Assembly (NCBI GenBank): GCA_964558115.1
Contig: CAZLCI010000024.1
Location: forward strand, 1-27,304
Source: UBA3496 sp964558115
Lineage (GTDB): Bacteria > UBA8248
Direction: 5' to 3'
Length of the DNA: 27,304 nucleotides
How positions within the stretch are numbered: the stretch's first letter is position 1; each line of letters opens with the position of its first letter. The notes beneath the pieces are model-generated. The model had not been told where the DNA came from, made no database searches, and worked only from the letters and a program-made list of their open reading frames with translations. This document shows, piece by piece, positions 8,346 to 14,498 of this stretch. The position numbers and the translations under genes are program-made.

Positions 8346-9485
8346 TTGACTGATAAAAACAAATTACTTTGGGCATTAATTATGGCGGGCGGAAACGGAA
8401 CTCGTCTTTGGCCTTTAAGTACATCAAAAAAACCAAAGCAGTTTTTAGATATTTCTAAATCAAACCTGTTCCAGAAGAATAAACCAAAAGATTCTAAGGG
8501 AAACTTACTGGAACAAACTATCGAAAGAATTAAGGGAATTATTCCTAATGAAAGAATTCTTATAGCTGGATCAAATAATCATAGAAAACTCATACAAAAA
8601 TCAGCTAGAGGAATACCCAAATCAAATTTAATCTTTGAACCTGAGGCCAGAAATACAACTACAACAATTTGTTTAGCGTCTCATTTAATTAATGATGTTG
8701 ATTCCAACGCTATAATGACAGTTCTCCCCTCTGACCATTATATTGGGAATCTAAGTTTATTCAGAAGAATTCTCAATAAAGCGACTCAATATGCTAAAAA
8801 AGATAAAATTGTCACTCTTGGAATCGAACCAACTTCTCCTGAAGTTGGTTTTGGTTACATAGAGAAAGGCAACAAAATCTTCACTTCAAGAACAATTAAT
8901 GCTCATCAAGTAAAAAGTTTCAAAGAGAAGCCAATTTTAAAACAGGCCCAATCATTTCTTCAGTCAAAACGGTTTTTGTGGAATGGTGGATATTTTATTT
9001 TAAAAGTATCTCGAGGATTAGAAGAATTAGAAAAATTTGAACCGAAAATATATGCCTGTACTAAGGAAGCATCTTTCTTCCTGAAAAATCGAAATATTTC
9101 AAAATTTAATACCATATTCAAGCAGTGCAAAAAAATAAGTTTTGACCATGCAATTGTCGAAAAAACTAAAGATTTAATGGTTGTTTCAAGTAATTTGGAA
9201 TGGAATGATTTAGGTTCATGGGCATCATTTGACAAAATCTTCAAAAACGATAGTAACAACAATACTTGGTTAGTCGATAAAAATACCAATATAATTTCTG
9301 AAAATTCTCAGAATTTAGTTATTGGCACCAATAAAAAATTTGTAATCACTTCTGATGTAAAAGATTTGATAGTCATAGAGCATAGGGATGCTTTACTAAT
9401 CTGCAAAAAAAGCAAAGCAAATAAGATAGGTATTTTCGCGAACAAAATAGAAAAATCTTCCTCCAAAAAAATAGACAAAAAATGA
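8346..9485 (+). CDS. manC: Mannose-1-phosphate guanylyltransferase
   Basis: The enzyme makes GDP-mannose from mannose 1-phosphate and GTP, supplying mannosyl, fucosyl or rhamnosyl donors for envelope glycans. The nucleotidyltransferase signature MAGGNGTRLWPLS is near residues 13-25, followed by PKQFLD, LPSDHYI at about 120-126, and FKEKP in the middle. The second domain carries the left-handed beta-helix-like end (VIGTNKKFVITSDVKDLIVIEHRDALLICKK). At 379 residues it is the single-function form, without the phosphomannose isomerase fused in the longer ManC/AlgA. The start is TTG, directly abutting the previous TAA; no good ribosome binding site is near, so translation likely depends on readthrough coupling. 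It overlaps uppP by four bases. Confidence 0.92.
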   Translation: MTDKNKLLWALIMAGGNGTRLWPLSTSKKPKQFLDISKSNLFQKNKPKDSKGNLLEQTIERIKGIIPNERILIAGSNNHRKLIQKSARGIPKSNLIFEPEARNTTTTICLASHLINDVDSNAIMTVLPSDHYIGNLSLFRRILNKATQYAKKDKIVTLGIEPTSPEVGFGYIEKGNKIFTSRTINAHQVKSFKEKPILKQAQSFLQSKRFLWNGGYFILKVSRGLEELEKFEPKIYACTKEASFFLKNRNISKFNTIFKQCKKISFDHAIVEKTKDLMVVSSNLEWNDLGSWASFDKIFKNDSNNNTWLVDKNTNIISENSQNLVIGTNKKFVITSDVKDLIVIEHRDALLICKKSKANKIGIFANKIEKSSSKKIDKK

Positions 9486-10291
9486 TAACTGCCTCCGAAA
9501 ATTTTTTCGAGATTTTTCTGCTTGGTTTAATTCAAGGAATAACAGAATTTTTTCCTGTCAGTAGTTCTGGGCATCTTGTAATTGGACAAAAGCTCTTTTC
9601 ACTGGAGTTCCCAAATTCATCTTTCGAAATCCTTCTGCATTTTGGAACATTAATTTCTATTTTTATCTTCTTTTGGAAAGATATTAGAAACATAATTATT
9701 GAAATGTACAAAGAATGTTTAAACTACAAAAATGAATCATATCAATTTAATTCAATAGGATGGTTGATATTAATTGCAACTATCCCAGCAGCTCTTTTTG
9801 GATTCTTATTTGAGGATTTTTTCGATTCTTTATTCAACAAAACTAAAATTGTAGGGTTTTCTTTAATAATTACGGGTGTATTCTTATACGCATCTTCTAA
9901 ATTTAGATTTTCTAATTTGTCCAAAACACCTAATTGGAAACATGCATTTTTAATTGGCCTTATTCAAGTTATTGCCTTAATCCCCGGCATCTCAAGATCA
10001 GGATTCGTTATAGCTTCAGGCATAATATTAGGGATGAGTAGAACTGATGCAACTAAATTTAGTTTATTGCTCGGTATTCCTACGATAGGAGGAGCTGTCA
10101 TTGTAAAATCAGTTACTTTATCAAAACTCGAGGATATACCATGGGAAGGATACACAATAGGAATCCTTACCTCTTGTTTAATCGGAATCTTAGCTATCTC
10201 TTTGCTTATGAAAGCTGCGAAAAAAACAAACTTCAAATCATTCGCTATTTATTGCTCAGCAATAGGTCTAATTACTCTCTTTCTTTTCTAA
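9482..10291 (+). CDS. uppP: Undecaprenyl-diphosphate phosphatase (BacA type)
   Basis: UppP dephosphorylates undecaprenyl diphosphate to the monophosphate carrier used for peptidoglycan, O-antigen and other glycans; overproduction gives bacitracin resistance. Both active-site motifs are intact: GLIQGITEFFPVSSSGHL (about residues 15-32) and PGISRSGFVIASGIILGMSR (about 167-186). The protein is a hydrophobic, polytopic membrane protein of usual length (269). It ends the manB operon and runs into the oppositely oriented NIPSNAP gene, with only eight bases between the two stops. No terminator hairpin was seen after it, so transcripts from both sides probably overlap. Confidence 0.96.
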   Translation: MITASENFFEIFLLGLIQGITEFFPVSSSGHLVIGQKLFSLEFPNSSFEILLHFGTLISIFIFFWKDIRNIIIEMYKECLNYKNESYQFNSIGWLILIATIPAALFGFLFEDFFDSLFNKTKIVGFSLIITGVFLYASSKFRFSNLSKTPNWKHAFLIGLIQVIALIPGISRSGFVIASGIILGMSRTDATKFSLLLGIPTIGGAVIVKSVTLSKLEDIPWEGYTIGILTSCLIGILAISLLMKAAKKTNFKSFAIYCSAIGLITLFLF

Positions 10292-10299
10292 GGAATCAT

Positions 10300-10914
10300 C
10301 TATCGCATTTCCGAAAAAGAAGCAGGCATCCATATTTCTGTATTTTGTTTGGCAATAAATGGTCTTGACCCTGGAGGCCAATTTGGCATTTTATGAGTTT
10401 CTATTCGAACATCCATTCTATGATTTAAATCTCTATAAGGCCAAACGTGAATAAATTCGTTTAATGTTCCCATATCACTCATAAAACATGCTGCTAAGGG
10501 TGAGACTGCTTCCCTAGAATCAATCTCTTTTTCCCATCTTGAAGTTACTTCCAACATTTTTCCAGTGAAGATTGTATAAGTTCGAAATTCATAAAAATTA
10601 CCTAACTCACCAGTCATTGGCTCCTTTTTAAAACTCGGAGTAGTTAACATTTTAGTAACTTGAGATTCAATTATATGTGCGTTTTTTGGTGGCCACCATG
10701 ATTTCCCACTTAATTGGACACGAACATCATCTCGATGCGCAGAATTTTCGTATTCCCAAATATGCATCACACGGTTAAGGTCTCCGATTTCTGAGTGAAA
10801 AAAACCAACCATTCTGGAAAATTTCTGCCTCTCTTCTATAACTTTTGAAAAATTCTCTTCAAACTCCTGCACACTACCTACTTTCAATTCGTAAGTTCTC
10901 ATCTCATAAATCAT
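10300..10914 (-). CDS. Tandem NIPSNAP-domain protein
   Basis: The 204-residue protein is built of two NIPSNAP domains. The first (about 1-100) opens with IYEMRTYELKVGSV and has MHIWEYENSAHRDDVR. The second (about 107-204) opens with FYEFRTYTIFTGKM and has IHVWPYRDLNHRMDVR. This ferredoxin-like, dimeric alpha-beta barrel fold occurs in many bacteria without a settled role. The start is ATG behind a strong GGAGGA. It follows efp by 34 bases but comes after a probable terminator, so its expression may be limited to readthrough or driven separately. No catalytic residues can be assigned. It occupies a place where the aroQ-pepQ-efp neighbourhood of other genomes often continues with acetyl-CoA carboxylase genes. 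Confidence 0.85.
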   Translation of the reverse strand: MIYEMRTYELKVGSVQEFEENFSKVIEERQKFSRMVGFFHSEIGDLNRVMHIWEYENSAHRDDVRVQLSGKSWWPPKNAHIIESQVTKMLTTPSFKKEPMTGELGNFYEFRTYTIFTGKMLEVTSRWEKEIDSREAVSPLAACFMSDMGTLNEFIHVWPYRDLNHRMDVRIETHKMPNWPPGSRPFIAKQNTEIWMPASFSEMR

Positions 10915-10929
10915 TAAATTTCCTCCAAA

Positions 10930-10967
10930 AATAAATAAAAAAGTAAAATCAAGAAGCTGATTTTACT
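10930..10967 (-). terminator. Rho-independent terminator overlapping the efp stop
   Basis: On the minus strand AGTAAAATCA (10967-10958) pairs perfectly with TGATTTTACT (10951-10942) across the six-base loop GCTTCT, and a T-rich run (TTTTTATTTATTTTT) follows. The efp stop codon TGA forms the start of the second arm. The stem is AT-rich, so efficiency may be partial; the NIPSNAP ribosome binding site comes right after. Confidence 0.55.
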
Positions 10968-11518
10968 CGTTCCACATATTCTCCAGTTCGAGTATCTATC
11001 TTAAGTAGATCTCCTTGGTTAACAAAAAGCGGAACATTAACTACTGCTCCTGTTTCTAGTTCTGCTGTCTTTGAACCACCTGTTGCAGTGTCTCCCTTAA
11101 ACCCAGGTTCTGTTTTAGAAATTAAAAGTTCTACAAAAGTGGGCAATTCAACTGTAATTGGTTCACCATTATAAAAAAGAATATTTACGATCGTTTCTTC
11201 TTTTAACAAATCGTCTGTTTCCCCAAGTTGTGATCTCTCAAGTCCAATTTGTTCAAAAGTATTTGTATCCATAAAATTGAAAACATCACCCTCTCTATAG
11301 AGGAATTGCATACTCTTCTCTTCAAGTGAAGGTGAACCAATATTCTCACCTGAACGAAATGTTCTATCAATAACACGACCATTTTTTAGATTTTTAAGTT
11401 TTGTTCTGACAAAGGCTCCACCTTTCCCTGGCTTAACATGCTGAAATTCAATTATAGAGAAAGGATCTCCTTCTATTTCTAACTTAAGACCATTTCTGAA
11501 TTCATTTGTTGATGGCAT
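10949..11518 (-). CDS. efp: Translation elongation factor P
   Basis: EF-P binds ribosomes stalled on polyproline and promotes peptide bond formation. The three beta-barrel domains are readable. The N-terminal KOW-like domain has the modification loop PGKGGAF with Lys32, domain II starts at about residue 66 (MQFLYREGDVFNFMDTNTFEQ), and the C-terminal OB domain has KTEPGFKGDTATGGSKTAELETGA and the final RTGEYVER. Lysine at the tip implies a lysine-type modification (beta-lysyl, hypusine-like or aminopentanol); no modification enzyme is in this window. The length (189) is normal. The start is ATG with AGGAG about eleven bases upstream. It follows pepQ by 25 bases, a common pairing. Confidence 0.96.
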   Translation of the reverse strand: MPSTNEFRNGLKLEIEGDPFSIIEFQHVKPGKGGAFVRTKLKNLKNGRVIDRTFRSGENIGSPSLEEKSMQFLYREGDVFNFMDTNTFEQIGLERSQLGETDDLLKEETIVNILFYNGEPITVELPTFVELLISKTEPGFKGDTATGGSKTAELETGAVVNVPLFVNQGDLLKIDTRTGEYVERVKSAS

Positions 11519-11543
11519 GACCTAAATTTCTCCTAGACGAAAA

Positions 11544-12614
11544 TTAACAGACAATTAATTCTTTCGAAATATCAGATGTTATAATTTCTTTCCCTTGTTC
11601 AGTTACTAAAATCATATCTTCTATTCTTACCCCCCCCCAACCTTGAAGATAAATTCCTGGCTCGATTGTCAAAATCATATTTGGTTGGAGGACAGCATTT
11701 TGATTCGGTGCAATTCTTGGTGCCTCATGAATAAAAAGCCCTAAACCATGACCAGTCCCATGACCAAAATATTCTCCATATCCTTCCTTTTGGATTATTT
11801 CTCTTGCAACGGCATCTACTTCTCGACATTTAACACCCGGAGCTACTTTTTCAATAGCAGCTTTCTGGGCACGCAATACAATGTCATATATTTTTCTAGA
11901 TTTCTTGCTAGGCTCACCACAAGAAAAAACCCTAGTTGTATCCGCATGGTAACCATTTACAACACTACCAAAATCAATAGTTATCAAATTTCCTTTGTTG
12001 ATTTTTTTTGCACTTGCTAATCCATGAGGCAAAGAAGACCTAACTCCTGAGGCAACGATAGTATCAAAAGCATTCCTTTCGGAACCATATTTCTTCATAG
12101 ACGATTCAAGAAAAATTGAAAGATCTATCTCACTTACACCACTTTTAATTTCAGGGACAAGTTCTGATAGTGCTTTTGAATTCACAAAAGCTGCTTTTTT
12201 GATAAAAGATATTTCTTTTTTATCTTTAATGATTCTCATGGAATCTACGATTCCAGTGCTTGCATGAAAATTAATTTTCCCTAATTTCTTTCTCATCAAA
12301 TTAAAGTTGCGATAATTCAAACTTTCATCTTCAAAGAAAAGGCGCTTAAAACCTCGAACTTTCACTTCTCGTACAATCAAGTCGAAATAATTATTGCCTT
12401 CAACAAATCGAAATGACTTATCTACCTGTTTTTCATACTGCGTACGATACCGAAAATCGGAAAAGAAAATTGCAACGTTTTGTCCAATCAAACAAAATCC
12501 AGTCGAACCAGTAAATCCAGTTAAATATCTGACATTAAAAGGATTTGAGATAAGCAATAAATTAATACGTCTGGAAGCAAGGATTTTCCGGATTTGTTTC
12601 AAACGAGATTTCAA
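11544..12614 (-). CDS. pepQ: M24-family Xaa-Pro aminopeptidase/dipeptidase
   Basis: This cytosolic metallopeptidase removes residues next to proline. It has an N-terminal creatinase-like domain (about 1-125) and a C-terminal pita-bread catalytic domain. Metal-ligand motifs are all visible: ITIDFGSVVNGYHADTTR (two Asp), GHGTGHGLGLFIHEAP (His), MILTIEPGIY (Glu) and GGVRIEDM (Glu). The start is TTG with GAAGGA about six bases upstream, and the gene begins 11 bases after the aroQ stop. Substrate preference (dipeptide or longer) cannot be told apart, so the symbol is a family label. Oddity: an uninterrupted run of nine G on the coding strand (11638-11630) encodes Trp-Gly-Gly-Val just before the last metal ligand, a possible slippage site. 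Confidence 0.92.
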   Translation of the reverse strand: MKSRLKQIRKILASRRINLLLISNPFNVRYLTGFTGSTGFCLIGQNVAIFFSDFRYRTQYEKQVDKSFRFVEGNNYFDLIVREVKVRGFKRLFFEDESLNYRNFNLMRKKLGKINFHASTGIVDSMRIIKDKKEISFIKKAAFVNSKALSELVPEIKSGVSEIDLSIFLESSMKKYGSERNAFDTIVASGVRSSLPHGLASAKKINKGNLITIDFGSVVNGYHADTTRVFSCGEPSKKSRKIYDIVLRAQKAAIEKVAPGVKCREVDAVAREIIQKEGYGEYFGHGTGHGLGLFIHEAPRIAPNQNAVLQPNMILTIEPGIYLQGWGGVRIEDMILVTEQGKEIITSDISKELIVC

Positions 12615-12625
12615 TGATTTTCCTT

Positions 12626-13111
12626 CTACAAAAAATTTATTCCCTTAATATGTCGATCAATTGCTGTTCTTAATGCAATCAAATATCCCTCCGCTCCAAA
12701 TCCAATAATTGTACCGGAGACTTCAGGACCGATCATCGAAGAATGTCTGAAATCTTCTCTAGTTAATACATTCGAAATGTGCACTTCGTATACAGGTAAA
12801 TCAATTGCTGCAACGGCATCCCTTAAGGCAACACTTGTATGAGTAAATGCACCAGGGTTAAAAATACATGCACAACAAGAACCAAAAGGCGGCAAATCAG
12901 GAATTAAATCTTTTACACCTGCAGCTCTATGAAGAGCATCAACAAGTTCACCCTCAATATTAGATTGAAACACATCCAAATCTACTTTTTCTTTACAGGC
13001 AAATTCTGCAAGAGATTTTTCAATATTTGATAATGAAATATCTCCATATACTTCTTTTTCACGGGTACCTAACAAATTTAAGTTTGGACCATTTAGAAGC
13101 AAAATTCTCAT
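12626..13111 (-). CDS. aroQ: Type II 3-dehydroquinate dehydratase
   Basis: This enzyme dehydrates 3-dehydroquinate to 3-dehydroshikimate, the third shikimate step, and forms dodecamers. Motifs are LLNGPNLNLLGTRE with YG soon after (active-site Tyr), QSNIEGELVDALH, NPGAFTHTSVALRDA, EVHISN, REDFRH and GFGAEGYLIAL. At 161 residues it exceeds the usual 145-150 because of an insert of about 12-15 residues (LIPDLPPFGSCCACIF, near residues 70-85) between the QSN and NPGAF motifs. The start is ATG behind a strong AAAGGGGTG. It lies directly downstream of aroB, the enzyme of the preceding step. Confidence 0.95.
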   Translation of the reverse strand: MRILLLNGPNLNLLGTREKEVYGDISLSNIEKSLAEFACKEKVDLDVFQSNIEGELVDALHRAAGVKDLIPDLPPFGSCCACIFNPGAFTHTSVALRDAVAAIDLPVYEVHISNVLTREDFRHSSMIGPEVSGTIIGFGAEGYLIALRTAIDRHIKGINFL

Positions 13112-13159
13112 TTTTCACCCCTTTAAAGTTTCTAAAAACAGAATATCCTTCAATCTAAA

Positions 13160-14251
13160 TCAGACAAGCTTTCCCTCTATCGAAGCAGACCACAATTGAG
13201 AGTTTAATTCAATTCCACTTTCTACATTCCCAATTTTCTTTAAAACAACGAATTTAGGCTTGCCATCTCTAACTTTTTTGTCATGCAAGACATATCTCTT
13301 AACTTCTCTTAGTGATGGAGAATTTTGAAGTTTAATTGGCAATTTAAAACACGAGAGTAATTTTTGTAATCTTTTCACATCCGCTTTATCACAAAAACCA
13401 GCTACAAATGACATCTGTGCTACTGCTGACATTCCAATAGCAACTGCCTCTCCATGCAATAGTTTTTTTGAAAACCCATACAAAGATTCTAAAGCATGTC
13501 CAAGAGTATGTCCAAAATTAAGAATTTGCCGTATCCCTCTTTCTGTTTCATCTACTTCGACCACATCTGCTTTTATTTGACAATTCCTAAAAACTATATT
13601 TTCTAAAGATCGAAGATCTCGACTCAGTATTTCAGATGAGTTTTTCTCCAGAAAATCAAAAAGAGATTCATCTCTTATTACCGCGTGTTTTACAACCTCT
13701 GCAAGACCATTTCGAAATTCCCTTTCTCTTAAAGTAAACATAGTTTCAAGATCACATAAAACAACTTTAGGTTGGAAAAAAGACCCAACTAAATTTTTCC
13801 CATAAATAGTATTTATGGCGGTCTTCCCACCAACTGAACTATCAACTTGCGATAGTAAAGTAGTAGGCACTTGAACCAATGAAATTCCTCTTAAGAAAGT
13901 TGCTGCTGCAAGACCTGCAAGATCACCTACTACACCACCTCCTAGAGCAATAATGCCATCCTCTCTTCCAATTTTTAATCTAGATAATTTATTATAAATT
14001 TTGTCTAATTGTGTAATTGATTTGCTTTTTTCCCCGACTGGAACATTTATGATTTCCGTAGTCATTCCGCCTTTTCTAAGTTCTTGAACACATTGTCGTC
14101 CATACAATCTTCCTACAGTAGTATCTGAGACAACTAAAATTCTTTTCCCTGGGAAAAAAGAACTTGTATGTTTATAAATATTCTTTATCAATCCCTTTGA
14201 AACAGAAATAGAATATGATCTATCCCCTAGAGATAGCTTAACCTTCTTCAT
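13160..14251 (-). CDS. aroB: 3-dehydroquinate synthase
   Basis: AroB converts DAHP to 3-dehydroquinate using NAD and a divalent metal. Signatures: the NAD-binding GGGVVGDLAGLAAATFLRG (about residues 102-120), VPTTLLSQVDSSVGGKT, the metal-binding FRNGLAEVVKH, NFGHTLGHALE (His ligand) and LLHGEAVAIGM. The length is 363 residues, as expected. I chose ATG 14251 because GGGAG lies five bases upstream; an in-frame TTG one codon earlier is less likely. It is the first gene of the aroB-aroQ-pepQ-efp group. Its leader contains a perfect 11-bp palindrome about 33 bases upstream of the start, which may regulate the group. Confidence 0.97.
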   Translation of the reverse strand: MKKVKLSLGDRSYSISVSKGLIKNIYKHTSSFFPGKRILVVSDTTVGRLYGRQCVQELRKGGMTTEIINVPVGEKSKSITQLDKIYNKLSRLKIGREDGIIALGGGVVGDLAGLAAATFLRGISLVQVPTTLLSQVDSSVGGKTAINTIYGKNLVGSFFQPKVVLCDLETMFTLREREFRNGLAEVVKHAVIRDESLFDFLEKNSSEILSRDLRSLENIVFRNCQIKADVVEVDETERGIRQILNFGHTLGHALESLYGFSKKLLHGEAVAIGMSAVAQMSFVAGFCDKADVKRLQKLLSCFKLPIKLQNSPSLREVKRYVLHDKKVRDGKPKFVVLKKIGNVESGIELNSQLWSASIEGKLV

Positions 14252-14283
14252 CAAAACTCCCGAAAAAATGAATAAATCAATGA

Positions 14284-14314
14284 AAACACTGACTATATCT
14301 TACAGTCAGTGTTT
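14284..14314. repeat. Perfect 11-bp inverted repeat upstream of aroB
   Basis: AAACACTGACT (14284-14294) and AGTCAGTGTTT (14304-14314) are exact reverse complements around a nine-base centre. It could be an operator for a dimeric regulator or, in the aroB mRNA leader, a hairpin; on the minus strand it is followed only by a short TTTTC, too weak for a convincing terminator. Confidence 0.7.
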
Positions 14315-14399
14315 AAAACCAAAGATAATTACTTATAATCCTATATGCTTGATCTCTTTTGCAACTATACACTTACCAGAAAAACTTTAAAATATAAAT

Positions 14400-14424
14400 G
14401 GATATTCAATAAAACCGAATATCC
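14400..14424. repeat. Perfect 8-bp inverted repeat beside the -35 box
   Basis: GGATATTC (14400-14407) and GAATATCC (14417-14424) are exact reverse complements with a nine-base centre. The repeat ends seven bases before the TTGACA of the plus-strand promoter, a typical place for an activator or repressor site. Confidence 0.6.
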
Positions 14425-14431
14425 TAACTTC

Positions 14432-14460
14432 TTGACATTCCAATATATAAATTTTATCTT
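14432..14460 (+). promoter_or_regulatory. Sigma70-type promoter for the LpoA-like gene
   Basis: TTGACA (14432-14437) and TATCTT (14455-14460) are separated by 17 bases, giving a perfect -35 and a four-of-six -10. Transcription would begin about 30 bases before the ATG at 14499. Confidence 0.5.
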
Positions 14461-14498
14461 CATTTAGAAAATACAAAAATTTATCGAAAACATTAGGA

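Larger units (their letters stand above)
14252..14498. promoter_or_regulatory. Divergent control region aroB / LpoA-like lipoprotein
   Basis: The largest gene-free stretch in the window (247 bases) lies between two genes read outward. It holds two separate perfect palindromes, both with nine-base centres (14284-14314 and 14400-14424), and a TTGACA promoter for the plus-strand gene. A further plus-strand TATAAT (14334-14339) has a TTTAAA 16 bases before it. A minus-strand TATAGT inside the first palindrome could be the aroB -10, but no good -35 accompanies it. No short ORF with a ribosome binding site was found. Confidence 0.5.
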
